Notes: generated by a model from the sequence alone, not told the origin. Shown: positions 8,316 to 17,753, counted from the first letter of the stretch. The stretch is 64,000 bases of DNA from JACVRX01 sp963831385 (GCA_963831385.1 CAWHPW010000012.1:124001-188000); one strand, 5' to 3'. Numbers and translations are program-made.

Positions 8316-9849
8316 GTGGCCCCTCACGACCACTTCAAGGACATCGCCACCGCGCGCGAGGCGACGCTCGCCCCGACCGAGCAAGCGGCGGCAAAGCTTG
8401 CGACGCAAGGCAAGCTCTACGTTCGGGACCGGCTGGCCCTGCTCTTCGACGACGGCACCTTTGTCGAGGACGGACAGCTGGCGAACACGCGAGCGACCGG
8501 CCTGCCGGCAGACGGCGTCGTGACAGGGCGCGGCTTGGTTGGCGGCCGCCCCGCGCTGGTGGTTGCGAACGATCCAACCGTGAAGGCCGGATCGTGGGGT
8601 GCGCGAACGGTCGAGAAGATCGTGCGAATCACCGAGGTTGCGCTTCGGGACGAGTTGCCGGTGTTCTGGTTCATCGACAGCGCCGGCGCCCGGATCACCG
8701 ACCAGGTCGACCTCTTCCCGGGCCGGCGGGGTGCCGGGCGGATCTTCAACAACCAGGTCGCCCTGTCGGGCAAGGTTCCGCAGATCTGCTGCCTGTTCGG
8801 TCCGAGCGCTGCCGGCGGCGCCTACATCCCGTCGTTCTGCGACGTGGTGTTCATGGTCGAGGGCAACGCGTCGATGTACCTCGGCTCCCCACGGATGGCC
8901 GAGATGGTGGTCGGCGAGAAGGTCACGCTGGAGGAGATGGGCGGCGCCCGGATGCACGTCTCCATATCCGGCTGCGGTGACAACCTCGCTGCCGATGACG
9001 CCGAGGCCATCGAGCTGGCCAAGACCTACTTCTCGTACCTGCCCGGTTCGTGGCGGGCGGCGCCGCCGTCATACTCCGCCGCACCCCCCGCGCGGGAGTT
9101 CTCCCGAGACCTGGTACCCGTCGAGGAGTCGGTGGGTTATGACATCCGAAACGTGGTCGAGGCGCTGTTCGACGAGGATTCGTTCTTCGAGATCAAGCCG
9201 TTGTTCGCCGCGGAACTCGTGACGGGCTTCGCGCTGCTCGAAGGACAGGTCGTCGGCGTCGTCGCCAACCAGCCGGCCGTGAAGGGCGGAGTGCTCTTCG
9301 TCGACTCCGCGGACAAGGCAGCGCGGTTCATCTGGCTGTGCGACGCGTTCAACATCCCGCTCGTCTACCTTGGCCGACGTGCCCGGGTTCATGATCGGCT
9401 CTGAGGTCGAAAAGCAAGGCATCATTCGGCATGGCGCAAAGATGATCACAGCGGTCGCGGAGGCAACCGTGCCGACGGTCTCGGTGATCGTGCGCAAGGC
9501 CTACGGCGCCGGCTTGTACGCGATGTGCGGGCCCGGATTCGGCCCGGATGCCTGCCTGGCGCTGCCGACGGCGAAGATCGCGGTCATGGGTCCGGAGGCC
9601 GCGGTCAACGCGGTCTATTTCAACAAGATCGCTGCGATCGAGGACGAGCAGCAACGGGCGGCGTACGTCGCTGGCCTACGCGAGGAGTACGAAGCAGATA
9701 TCGACATCCTGCGGCTGGCCTCCGACCTCGTGATCGATGCGGTTGTCGAGCCCGAGTCTCTGCGCGACGAGCTCGTCGCCCGACTCGCAGCCGCTGCCAC
9801 CCGAGACCGTTCCTTCTCCGACCGGCGGCACGGCATTCCGCCGGTCTGA
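8316..9849 (+). pseudogene. accD: Acyl-CoA carboxylase beta subunit (carboxyltransferase), one-base frameshift at about 9369
   Basis: The carboxyltransferase partner of the biotinylated alpha subunit, about 511 residues when rejoined. The crotonase-fold halves show DSAGARITDQ and GPSAAGGAYIPSFCD in the N-terminal domain and VPGFMIGSEVEKQGIIRHGA and AVMGPEAAVNAVYFNK in the C-terminal one. The reading frame breaks in a strongly conserved stretch: AFNIPLVYL should run into ADVPGFMIG, but an extra C or T at 9369-9371 ends the first frame at 9404. The second frame then runs intact to a TGA at 9849. Both halves are otherwise undamaged, so a sequencing error is as likely as a young pseudogene. The start is GTG 8316, just after the dehydrogenase stop. 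Context suggests methylcrotonyl-CoA or a similar substrate. Confidence 0.8.
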
Positions 9850-9858
9850 GGGGCGATC

Positions 9859-9885
9859 GGCCACGACACACCAGGCGGCGTGGCC
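9859..9885. terminator. Candidate bidirectional terminator hairpin
   Basis: ggccacg (9859-9865) and cgtggcc (9879-9885) form a perfect 7-bp stem with a 13-base loop between the convergent accD and ppk2 genes, ending at the ppk2 stop codon. There is no U-tract, as is common in high-GC actinobacteria. Confidence 0.45.
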
Positions 9886-10691
9886 TATGCGTCGTTCGAC
9901 GTCTCGCGCTGCGCTTGTTCGGCTTCGGCCCGCTCCTCCTTGCCGCGGCGGTCTCGACCTTCCTGCCAGTTGGCTCGGAACGGGCGCAGCCGGTCGATCA
10001 TGACCTCGGCCACCGTCAGGTTGGAGAACCACTGGTGATCGGCAGGGACCACGTACCAGGGAGCCTCTTCCGTGGCGCAGGCGTTGATGACGTCCTCGTA
10101 TGCCGTCATGTATTCGTCCCACGCATCCCGCGCCTTCCAGTCGTTGGCCGAGATTTTCCACGCCGTATCGGGGTTCGTCTGCCGTTCTTCGAGCCGTTTC
10201 CCCTGCTCGTCGGCGCTGACGTGCAGGAAGAACTTCAGCACGATCGTCTTACCGTCGCCGGCGAGCAGGCGCTCGAATGCCGTCACGTGCTCGTAGCGAC
10301 GCCGCACTACGTCCTCGGCTGCCTCGCCGGTCACGCGGTCGCCCACCACCTGCTCGTAGTACGAGCGATCCAGGATGACCAGTTCTCCGAGCTTGGGCAT
10401 CGATGCATGTGCGCGCCAGAGGAAGTCGTGTGCGGCCTCTTCGTCGGTGCGCGGCTTGAACGCCTTGACCCGGCACGACTGTGGGTTGGTGGCGTCGAAG
10501 ACGTTGGCGATGGTGACGTCTTTGCCGGCGGCATCCATTCCCTGCAGGACCACCAGGACCGCGTTGAGCTCGGCCGCATACATCAGCTCCTGTAGCTCCC
10601 GTAGCTCGCTGGTCAGTTCTTCACGGCGCTCGTTCGCCTGATCTTCAGACAGTCCGCCGGCTGCACCCGAGTCGACATCGGTGAGCCGCAT
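9885..10691 (-). CDS. ppk2: Polyphosphate kinase 2 family protein
   Basis: Transfers phosphate between polyphosphate and nucleotides in the cytosol, typically to make NTP from NDP or from NMP. The 268-residue protein has one PPK2 domain with Walker A GMDAAGKDVT (residues 51-60), Walker B VILDRSYYEQVV, and the conserved FFLHVSADEQGKRLEER and WKISANDWKARDAWDEY blocks. A charged tail (RRGKEERAEAEQAQRE) follows. Length and single-domain form fit the short PPK2 class; motifs alone do not separate the ADP- and AMP-phosphorylating subclasses. A longer in-frame extension into maf exists, but ATG 10691 is preceded by GGAGAGAAG and matches family length. It is on the same strand as maf, 55 bases downstream of it. 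Confidence 0.88.
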   Translation of the reverse strand: MRLTDVDSGAAGGLSEDQANERREELTSELRELQELMYAAELNAVLVVLQGMDAAGKDVTIANVFDATNPQSCRVKAFKPRTDEEAAHDFLWRAHASMPKLGELVILDRSYYEQVVGDRVTGEAAEDVVRRRYEHVTAFERLLAGDGKTIVLKFFLHVSADEQGKRLEERQTNPDTAWKISANDWKARDAWDEYMTAYEDVINACATEEAPWYVVPADHQWFSNLTVAEVMIDRLRPFRANWQEGRDRRGKEERAEAEQAQRETSNDA

Positions 10692-10746
10692 CCGCTTCTC
10701 TCCGGTTACTTGTGTCGCGTGCGTCAAGGTCGCTCCAAATGGTCGT

Positions 10747-11388
10747 TCATCGGTCAGCCCAGCCGCCTGGCCAGAGGCCGATCCAGGACACGCCGAGGTC
10801 GGCCAGCATTCGGCGTAGCGTCGGGAGGGACAGTCCGACGACGTTGGCAGGGTCACCCTCGACCCGGTCGACAAAAGCGGCGCCGAGACCGTCGATGGTG
10901 AAAGCCCCGGCCACATCGAGCGGCTCGCCGGTGGCGACGTACGCGGCGATTTCGGCGTCGGTGAGGTCGGCGAAGTGGACAGTCGTCGAGGCCACCTTGC
11001 CTCGGCTTGGTGCACCTTGTGATCGTCGGTCGATCAGCCAGTGGCCCGTGTGCAGTGTGCCGGATCGCCCACGCATCAGCCGCCACCGCTGCGTCGCCTC
11101 GTCCGGTCCGGCCGGCTTGCCGTAGGCGGTGCCGTCGAGTTCGAGGACGGAGTCACAGCCGAGCACCAGGAAACCCGGTGTCTGTTCTGCGACCGCCTCA
11201 GACTTCGCCCGGGCCAGGACGAGTGCCTCGTCCGCTGGCGTCAGGGGGCCGCGGTCGGCTCGGACTCGGTGCAGGACAGCGTCCTCGTCGATGCCTGACG
11301 GCTTGACCACCGGCTCGATCCCGGCTGCGCGCAGGATGCCGAGCCGGGCGGGGGAGGCGGACGCGAGTAGCAGGCGGATCCCGGTCAC
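10747..11388 (-). CDS. maf: Maf-family nucleoside triphosphate pyrophosphatase
   Basis: Maf enzymes hydrolyse dTTP, UTP or modified NTPs to monophosphate and pyrophosphate, a house-cleaning role also linked to septum control. The 213-residue protein opens with LLLASASPARLGILRAAGI, carries the catalytic Asp in VLGCDSVLELDG, then GKPAGPDEA and the C-terminal DVAGAFTIDGLGA and VVGLSLPTLRRML. GTG 11388 overlaps the TGA of the upstream DUF885 gene (GTGA), indicating translational coupling. Mycobacteria also keep maf beside accE and accD. Assignment is firm; substrate preference is not determined. Confidence 0.92.
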   Translation of the reverse strand: MTGIRLLLASASPARLGILRAAGIEPVVKPSGIDEDAVLHRVRADRGPLTPADEALVLARAKSEAVAEQTPGFLVLGCDSVLELDGTAYGKPAGPDEATQRWRLMRGRSGTLHTGHWLIDRRSQGAPSRGKVASTTVHFADLTDAEIAAYVATGEPLDVAGAFTIDGLGAAFVDRVEGDPANVVGLSLPTLRRMLADLGVSWIGLWPGGWADR

Positions 11389-13046
11389 AGCCGGGCCAGA
11401 GCGTCCCGGAGCGGGTCCAGGCCGAGCGCACCGAGATCGAGAGCGGCCCGGTGAAATTCCTTGAGGTCGAAGGCATTGCCCTTTCGCCGCCTGACGTCGT
11501 CACGGGCGGCGAGCCAGATGCGCTCCCCGACCTTGTACGAGGGCGCCTGCCCAGGCCAACCCAGATAACGGTCCAGCTCGAAACGGAGATTCTCCTCGGG
11601 CAGCCGGGTGTGTCGACGCAGGAAGGTATATGCGGACTCCGGAGTCCACGGCCCGGGTGCCAACGCGTCCTTGGCCACGAGCTGGTCCGGGACGTCGAGC
11701 TCGAGATGAACACCGATGTCCACCACGACGCGGGCGGCCCGGAAGGCCTGGGCATCCAGCATGCCGAGCCGGTCGCCAGGGTCGTCGAGGAAGCCGAGGT
11801 CGGCCATCAGCCGCTCGGCGTAGAGAGCCCAGCCCTCGCCGTGACCGGACACCCAGCACAGCAGCCGTTGCCAGCGATTGAGCACCTCGCGGCGGTAGAC
11901 CACCTGCGCTACTTGCAGATGATGGCCGGGCACCCCTTCATGGAAGACGGTCGTGGTCTCCTTCCACGTGGAGAAGCTGTCGATGCCTTCAGGAACTGAC
12001 CACCACATGCGCCCGGGCCGGGAGAAATCCTCGCTCGGCGCCGTGTAGTAGATGCCGCCGTCCCTCGTCGGGGCGATCCGGCACTCCAGCTCACGGATCG
12101 GGTCGGGGATGTCGAAGTGCACGTCGGCAACCGCGGCGATGGTCCGGTCGGACAGCTCCTGCATCCACTTCTGCAGGCCGGTGGTGCCATGGATGCGTCG
12201 TGCGGGGTCGGTCTCGAGGGCGGCCACGGCGTCCACGATCGTGCCGGTAGGGACGATCGCCGCCGCAACCTCGACCGCTTCCGCCTCGATCCGGTTCAGC
12301 TCCTCCAGGCCCCAGGCATAGGTTTCGTCGAGATCGATCGCCGCACCGAGGAAGTAACGGCTCGCGATGGCGTATTTCTCGCGGCCGATCGGGTCGTGAT
12401 CCGTCGCGACAGGGGCCACCTCGTCGGTCAGGAAGCCGGCGAATTCCTGAAATGACTGCGCTGCAGCCGCTGCCCTGGTGTCGAGTTCCCCTCGTAGCTT
12501 TTCCGGACCGGGCGCGACCAGCTCGGTGAAGAAGCTGGCGGCATTGCGCCTGGCCTGCTCGGCGACGGCGACAACCTGGCGCCGCCGTGGCGGCAGCCCC
12601 GCAGCGATGTCGGCTTCCATCGTCTGCCGGTAAGCCATGACGGCCCCCGGCAGGTCGCGCAACCGCGCGGCAACGTTCCGCCAATGCTCTTCGGTCTCCA
12701 GGGGCATCAGGTCGTACACCTGGCGGGTCCAGTGCCACGGCGTCTCGAGGACGTTCAGCGAGCGATCCAGGCCGACATCGTGCATCTCGATCTCTAGAGT
12801 CAAGCGCTCCTGCATCGCCGCGCCAGCGACCCGCTCCCGCTCGTCCTGCGCCGTGGCAGTTTCCAGCTCGCGAAGCGTGCGCCGAGCCAGCTCGACTCGC
12901 TCCGCGAAACCGGTAGGGGACAGGTCGGTCGTCTCCGCGTCGTGACCGGGGATTCCGGCGAACGTGGCGGTGAACGGGTCGATAGCGGCGTATGCCTCGA
13001 CGTAGTCCTCGGCGATCGCGTCGACGTTGCGGGGGCCGTCAGTCAC
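11385..13046 (-). CDS. DUF885-family putative zinc-dependent peptidase/hydrolase
   Basis: A 553-residue all-helical protein of the DUF885 family, which resembles zinc metallopeptidases. A metal site is visible: HEGVPGHH at about residues 369-376 and, further on, SGHGEGWALYAE, where the second Glu of the family's zinc site lies. Other family blocks are GIYYTAPSEDFSRPGRMWW and the C-terminal WPGQAPSYKVGERIW. No signal peptide is present, so it should be cytosolic. Substrates are not established for most members; dipeptides or small esters are possible. The GTG start at 13046 lies 24 bases after accE, and the gene overlaps maf by four bases, so it sits within the accD-accE-maf transcription unit. 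That insertion differs from the mycobacterial order I recall. Confidence 0.8.
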   Translation of the reverse strand: MTDGPRNVDAIAEDYVEAYAAIDPFTATFAGIPGHDAETTDLSPTGFAERVELARRTLRELETATAQDERERVAGAAMQERLTLEIEMHDVGLDRSLNVLETPWHWTRQVYDLMPLETEEHWRNVAARLRDLPGAVMAYRQTMEADIAAGLPPRRRQVVAVAEQARRNAASFFTELVAPGPEKLRGELDTRAAAAAQSFQEFAGFLTDEVAPVATDHDPIGREKYAIASRYFLGAAIDLDETYAWGLEELNRIEAEAVEVAAAIVPTGTIVDAVAALETDPARRIHGTTGLQKWMQELSDRTIAAVADVHFDIPDPIRELECRIAPTRDGGIYYTAPSEDFSRPGRMWWSVPEGIDSFSTWKETTTVFHEGVPGHHLQVAQVVYRREVLNRWQRLLCWVSGHGEGWALYAERLMADLGFLDDPGDRLGMLDAQAFRAARVVVDIGVHLELDVPDQLVAKDALAPGPWTPESAYTFLRRHTRLPEENLRFELDRYLGWPGQAPSYKVGERIWLAARDDVRRRKGNAFDLKEFHRAALDLGALGLDPLRDALARL

Positions 13047-13070
13047 GAACGTCGACCCTAGACCACCGAC

Positions 13071-13280
13071 TCATCGCGGCAAGGCGCTCTGCCGCCACGT
13101 GGATGGGCCGGGAGGTGGCTGCGTCCCGACCGAGCGCCAGTACGCCGACCAGCTCGACGGCCGATCCTCCCGCTGCGCTCCACGGGCCTCGACAGCCGCC
13201 GACATCGCCGCGAAAAGCGCTGCCAGTTCCTCGTCGGTCGGCTCGCCGCGCTCCACCCGCAACACCGGCTCGTCGGTCAC
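13071..13280 (-). CDS. accE: Acyl-CoA carboxylase epsilon subunit
   Basis: A 69-residue protein with the features of actinobacterial AccE: the N-terminal PVLRVERGEPTDEELAALFA, where a short strand and helix bind the beta subunit, and the C-terminal SSWSAYWRSV before a Pro-rich tail ending STWRQSALPR. AccE stabilises or activates the propionyl/acetyl-CoA carboxylase holoenzyme of biotin-alpha and carboxyltransferase-beta subunits. It lies 117 bases downstream of the accD gene on the same strand, as in mycobacterial accD5-accE5. GTG 13280 is the only sensible start. Confidence 0.88.
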   Translation of the reverse strand: MTDEPVLRVERGEPTDEELAALFAAMSAAVEARGAQREDRPSSWSAYWRSVGTQPPPGPSTWRQSALPR

Positions 13281-13397
13281 AGAACCACCCTAGGCTCGCT
13301 CAACAGCCGAGTGAGCGGTGGGATCTCCGCATCGCGGACGAACCGGCCGGGCGGCGTCAACTTCAAAGGCAGCTGTCTCGCCACTGCTCGCGGCTCG

Positions 13398-14984
13398 CTA
13401 GAGCGGGATGTTGCCGTGCTTCTTGGGCGGCAGAGTCTCCCGCTTGGTGCGCAGAGCGCGCAGTGCCTGAGTCACCGCGACCCTCGTCCGAGACGGTGGG
13501 ATGACGCCGTCGACGTAGCCGCGCTCGGCCGCGGTGTAGGGGTTGGCCAGGGTGTCCTCGTATTCGGTGACGAGTTCCGCCCGCCGGGCGTCGGGGTCGG
13601 CCGCCTCGGCCAGCTCCCGCCGGTAGAGGATGTTCACTGCTCCCTGTGCGCCCATCACGGCGATCTGCGCAGTAGGCCAGGCCAGGTTGATGTCTGCGCC
13701 GAGGTGCTTGGACCCCATCACGTCGTACGCACCGCCATAGGCCTTTCGGGTGATCACCGTCACGAGCGGGACCGTTGCCTCGGCATACGCGTAGATCAGC
13801 TTCGCGCCCCGACGGATGATGCCGTTCCACTCCTGGTCAGCGCCGGGCAGGAAGCCGGGCACGTCGACGAATGTCACCACCGGGATGTTGAACGCATCGC
13901 AGGTCCGGACGAACCTGGCGGCCTTCTCCGAGGCGTCGATGTCCAATGTCCCGGCGAAATGCATCGGCTGGTTGGCGACGACGCCGACCGAACGTCCTTC
14001 GACCCGGCCAAAACCCACGATGATGTTCGGGGCGAAAAGTGCCTGCACTTCGAGGAAATCGCCCTCGTCGACCACGCCGGCGACGATTTGGTGCATGTCG
14101 TAGGGCTGGTTGGCGCTGTCGGGAATGAGTGTGTCCAGCGCTTCGTCGGCAGCAGTGACCGCGAGTTCTGCGTCGGCGGCGAATGCCGGGGGATCGTCGA
14201 GGTTGTTCTGTGGCAGATACGAAAGCAGGGCCCGGACGTAGTCGATCGCGTCGGTCTCGTCCGAGGCCAGGTAATGCGCATTGCCGCTCTTGGTGTTGTG
14301 GGTGCGGCCACCACCGAGGTCCTCGAATGCGATGTCCTCACCGGTGACGGTCTTGATCACGTCCGGGCCGGTGATGAACATGTGCGAGGTGCCGTCGACC
14401 ATGACGGTGAAATCTGTGATCGCCGGCGAGTACACGGCGCCGCCGGCGCACGGGCCCATGATCAGCGAGATCTGCGGGATCACACCCGAAGCGAGCACAT
14501 TGCGGTGGAAGATCTCGCCGTACAGTCCGAGGGAGACCACACCCTCCTGGATGCGCGCACCACCGGAGTCGTTGATCCCGACCATCGGACATCCGGTCTT
14601 GAGTGCGAAGTCCATGACCTTGACGATCTTCTCGCCGAAGACTTGCCCGAGACTGCCGCCGAAGACGGTGAAGTCCTGCGCGAAGACGGTGATCTGGCGA
14701 CCGTTGACCGTCCCGAAACCGGTGACCACGCCGTCGCCGTACGGACGGTTGTTCTCCATGCCGAACATGGTCGAACGGTGCCGAGCCAGCTCGTCGAACT
14801 CGACGAACGAACCCTCGTCGAGAAGCAGCGCGATGCGCTCTCGCGCGGTCATCTTGCCCCGGGCGTGCTGTTTCTCGACGGCTCGCGCCGACCCGGCATG
14901 AATCGCATCGTCCAAGCGCCGTCGTAGGTCGGTGAGCTTGCCCGCGGTGGAGTGAATGTCGACGCCCTCGTTCGTGGCGGTCAT
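13398..14984 (-). CDS. accD: Propionyl/acetyl-CoA carboxylase beta subunit (AccD5/PccB-like)
   Basis: The 528-residue carboxyltransferase transfers CO2 from biotin to propionyl-CoA or acetyl-CoA, giving methylmalonyl-CoA or malonyl-CoA. N-terminal features are KQHARGKMTARERIALLLD, NDSGGARIQEG and GPCAGGAVYSPAITDF; the C-terminal half has VDVPGFLPGADQEWNGIIR, KAYGGAYDVMGSKHL and AVMGAQGAVNILYRRE. The C-terminus KKHGNIPL is typical of the family. ATG 14984 is preferred over an upstream in-frame start because a TAGCCT -10 hexamer ends seven bases before it, implying a leaderless transcript. It is intact, unlike the second beta subunit at 8.3-9.8 kb, and the following accE fits a biosynthetic carboxylase. 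The alpha partner could be the gene at 4.8-6.5 kb or one outside the window. Confidence 0.92.
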   Translation of the reverse strand: MTATNEGVDIHSTAGKLTDLRRRLDDAIHAGSARAVEKQHARGKMTARERIALLLDEGSFVEFDELARHRSTMFGMENNRPYGDGVVTGFGTVNGRQITVFAQDFTVFGGSLGQVFGEKIVKVMDFALKTGCPMVGINDSGGARIQEGVVSLGLYGEIFHRNVLASGVIPQISLIMGPCAGGAVYSPAITDFTVMVDGTSHMFITGPDVIKTVTGEDIAFEDLGGGRTHNTKSGNAHYLASDETDAIDYVRALLSYLPQNNLDDPPAFAADAELAVTAADEALDTLIPDSANQPYDMHQIVAGVVDEGDFLEVQALFAPNIIVGFGRVEGRSVGVVANQPMHFAGTLDIDASEKAARFVRTCDAFNIPVVTFVDVPGFLPGADQEWNGIIRRGAKLIYAYAEATVPLVTVITRKAYGGAYDVMGSKHLGADINLAWPTAQIAVMGAQGAVNILYRRELAEAADPDARRAELVTEYEDTLANPYTAAERGYVDGVIPPSRTRVAVTQALRALRTKRETLPPKKHGNIPL

Positions 14985-14991
14985 GCACCGC

Positions 14992-14997
14992 AGGCTA
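14992..14997 (-). promoter_or_regulatory. Candidate -10 (TAGCCT) for leaderless accD
   Basis: On the minus strand TAGCCT is followed by seven bases and the ATG at 14984. It lies back to back with the ppc -10 in a 42-base divergent intergenic region. Confidence 0.5.
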
Positions 14998-15013
14998 GAC
15001 CCCGGTTCGTCAC

Positions 15014-15019
15014 TACTCT
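15014..15019 (+). promoter_or_regulatory. Candidate -10 (TACTCT) for leaderless ppc
   Basis: TACTCT is followed by exactly seven bases and the GTG at 15027, the spacing expected when transcription starts on the first base of the start codon. It helps select this start over an in-frame upstream ATG that would overlap accD. Confidence 0.5.
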
Positions 15020-15026
15020 GGATCAG

Positions 15027-17723
15027 GTGTCTTCGAACCCGCAGGAGGCTTCGCCCCCCGCGAACCACAGCGCCGTCTTCCCGACGGGCTCGCGTGCAGC
15101 CGCCCGGTTCGACATGCCCGAAGCGCTCCGTGCCGACGTTCGGCTCCTCGGCGATGCGCTCGGAACGATCTTGCGGGAGTACGGTGGCGCAGCGCTGCTC
15201 GCCGACGTCGAGCGGCTCCGGGAGCTAGCGATCGCGGCACACGGCGACGACGAGAGCGTCGCCGATGAGGCCACCCAACAGATCGAGCGGCTGGTGGTCT
15301 CATGGCCGGTCGAACGGGCCGAGGAGGTCGCCCGGGCGTTCACCGTCTACTTCCACCTCGTCAACGTTGCTGAAGAGCGGCACCGGGCCAGAGCCCTGCG
15401 GGCAGCCGACCAGTCCGATCGACCGCTGACAGGAACTGTTGGTGCGGCCGTGGACGAAGTGGCTCGGCTGCATGGGCCGGCACAGGCGCAGGCACTCCTC
15501 ACCGGCCTGGAACTCCGCCCTGTTCTGACTGCGCATCCGACTGAAGCACGTCGCCGAGCTGTCGTCACCGGAATACGCCGGGTAGCACAGCTCCTCGAAC
15601 GTCGGGATGACGCCCGGCTCGGTGCCTCGGAAGCGGCAGAGACGCATCGACGACTGCTGGAGGAGATCGACATTCTCTGGCGAACCGCGCAACTGCGGGC
15701 CGATCGACCCGGACCGTTGGACGAGGTTCGTACCGCCATGACGGTCTTTGACGAGGTGCTCTTCCAGGTGCTGCCGCAGGTGTACCGGCGCGCCGAGACA
15801 GCCCTGACCGGCTCTGCCGCCGCGGTACACGCGCCCCGAGTGCCAGCATTCATCCGGCTGGGTTCTTGGATCGGTGCCGACCGCGACGGCAACCCACACG
15901 TGACGAGTGAGGTCACCCGCGAGACGATGTCAATACAGTCCGAGCACATACTTCGCGGTATCGAGCGGGCCGCCACCCGGATCGGGCGCAGCCTGACCGT
16001 GGACTCGACGACGACGCCCGTCTCGCCGGCAGTTCGCCGGATCGTCCGCGACGCCCGGTCCGAACACCCCGAATTGGTCGCAGACCTGCTCACCCGGTCG
16101 CCAGGTGAGCTCCACCGAGTCGCCTTGTTGCTGGTCGGACGGCGAGTTGCCGCGAGCCGCCGACGCGAGGCCGACCTCTTGTACAGCTCGGCCGATGACG
16201 TGATGGCGGACCTGCGGGCCATCCAGCTGAGCTTGGCGGCAGCGGGGGCGGTCCGGCAGGCGTACGGCGAACTGCAGCACCTGATCTGGCAGGTGGAGTC
16301 CTTCGGCTTCCACCTGGCCGAGCTGGAGATACGTCAGCACAGCAGCGTGCACACCACAGCGCTTGCGGAGATCCGAGGAGACGGTGAGCTGTCTGCGGCG
16401 ACCGAGGAGGTGCTCGCCTCGCTGCGGGTCATGGCCGAGATACAGCAGCGGTTCGGGGCAGACGCCTGCCGTCGGTACGTCGTGTCGTTCACCCGGTCGG
16501 CAGACGACGTCGAAGCCGTCTATGAACTGTCCCGCCATGCCCTTGCCGGAAACCCCGTCAGGGACGAGTTCGTTCTGGACGTCGTTCCGCTGTTTGAGAC
16601 CGGCGAGGACCTCGCTCGGTGCATCGAGATCCTCGACGGCGTCATCGCGCTGCCAAGTGTTCGGCGTCGGCTCTCGGCGACCGGAAGACGGCTGGAGGTG
16701 ATGCTCGGATACTCCGACTCCGCCAAGGATGTCGGGCCCGTGTCGGCCACCCTTGCGCTCTACGACGCCCAGGCCCGGCTGGCCGCGTGGGCGGGCCGGC
16801 ACGCCATCCGGCTGACCCTGTTCCACGGTCGCGGCGGAGCGCTTGGACGCGGCGGCGGCCCGGCCAACCGGGCCGTGCTCGCCCAGGCCCCCGGCTCGGT
16901 CGCCGGCCGGTTCAAGGTCACCGAGCAGGGGGAGGTGATCTTCGCCCGATACGGAGACCCCGTCATCGCGCGCCGGCACATCGAGCAAGTTGCCGCCGCC
17001 ATATTGCTCGCGTCGACCCCAGCCGTCGAAGAACGGGCCCGGGAGGCTGCCGAGGAGTTCGCCGACGTGGCAGCCGTGCTCGACAAGGCGGCTCGGGAGG
17101 CGTACCACGACTTGGTGCGAGCCGACGGGTTCGCGGACTGGTTCGCGCAGGTGACACCGCTGGAGGAGATCGGCGCGCTCCGACTGGGTTCGCGGCCGGC
17201 TCGCCGCGGTGTGTCCGCGTCCTCACTGGAGGACCTGCGGGCGATTCCGTGGGTGTTCTCCTGGGCCCAGACCCGGGTCAACCTGCCCGGGTGGTACGGG
17301 CTGGGCACGGGCCTCGCCGCCGTTGCGGACCTGGGGCTGCTGCGCCGCGCCTACCAATCGTGGCCGTTGTTCACCGTCATGCTCGAGAACGCCGAGATGT
17401 CCCTCGCCAAGACCGATCGCCGGATTGCGCACCGCTACCTGGAGCTCGGCGGCCGTCCCGACCTCACCGAGAAGGTGCTCGACGAACACACCCGGACTAC
17501 CGAACAGGTGTTGGCGGTGACCGGGCACACTCGGCTGCTCGAAGATCGCCGTGTCCTCGGCCGCGCCGTAGCGCTGCGCAACCCCTACGTCGATGCTCTC
17601 TCGCATCTGCAGGTTCGGGCGCTGCGCGCTCTGCGTGAGGGCACGAAGGACGACACCGAGATGCGGCGGCTGCTGCAGATCACCGTCAACGGGATCGCCG
17701 CTGGTCTGCAGAACACCGGCTGA
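15027..17723 (+). CDS. ppc: Phosphoenolpyruvate carboxylase
   Basis: Carboxylates PEP with bicarbonate to oxaloacetate, refilling the TCA cycle. The 898-residue length is typical. Catalytic blocks are in order: LTAHPTEARRRAVV (catalytic His), IGADRDGNPHVT, HLAELEIRQHS, MLGYSDSAKDVGP, FHGRGGALGRGGGP (substrate loop), RAIPWVFSWAQTRVNLPGW, and the conserved C-terminal QNTG. GTG 15027 is chosen on the leaderless -10 and because the first 25 residues of a longer frame would lie in the accD start region; ATG 15114 is also possible. The gene diverges from accD, so bicarbonate-using anaplerosis and acyl-CoA carboxylation share one promoter region. It is followed by birA after 30 bases. Confidence 0.95.
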   Translation: MSSNPQEASPPANHSAVFPTGSRAAARFDMPEALRADVRLLGDALGTILREYGGAALLADVERLRELAIAAHGDDESVADEATQQIERLVVSWPVERAEEVARAFTVYFHLVNVAEERHRARALRAADQSDRPLTGTVGAAVDEVARLHGPAQAQALLTGLELRPVLTAHPTEARRRAVVTGIRRVAQLLERRDDARLGASEAAETHRRLLEEIDILWRTAQLRADRPGPLDEVRTAMTVFDEVLFQVLPQVYRRAETALTGSAAAVHAPRVPAFIRLGSWIGADRDGNPHVTSEVTRETMSIQSEHILRGIERAATRIGRSLTVDSTTTPVSPAVRRIVRDARSEHPELVADLLTRSPGELHRVALLLVGRRVAASRRREADLLYSSADDVMADLRAIQLSLAAAGAVRQAYGELQHLIWQVESFGFHLAELEIRQHSSVHTTALAEIRGDGELSAATEEVLASLRVMAEIQQRFGADACRRYVVSFTRSADDVEAVYELSRHALAGNPVRDEFVLDVVPLFETGEDLARCIEILDGVIALPSVRRRLSATGRRLEVMLGYSDSAKDVGPVSATLALYDAQARLAAWAGRHAIRLTLFHGRGGALGRGGGPANRAVLAQAPGSVAGRFKVTEQGEVIFARYGDPVIARRHIEQVAAAILLASTPAVEERAREAAEEFADVAAVLDKAAREAYHDLVRADGFADWFAQVTPLEEIGALRLGSRPARRGVSASSLEDLRAIPWVFSWAQTRVNLPGWYGLGTGLAAVADLGLLRRAYQSWPLFTVMLENAEMSLAKTDRRIAHRYLELGGRPDLTEKVLDEHTRTTEQVLAVTGHTRLLEDRRVLGRAVALRNPYVDALSHLQVRALRALREGTKDDTEMRRLLQITVNGIAAGLQNTG

Positions 17724-17753
17724 GGCTGAACCGACCAACGCGTGGAGGGTGCG

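Noticed and set aside
13311..14927. Long plus-strand open frame opposite accD
   Set aside because: It mirrors a well-conserved carboxyltransferase gene; codon pattern and lack of motifs mark it as a shadow.
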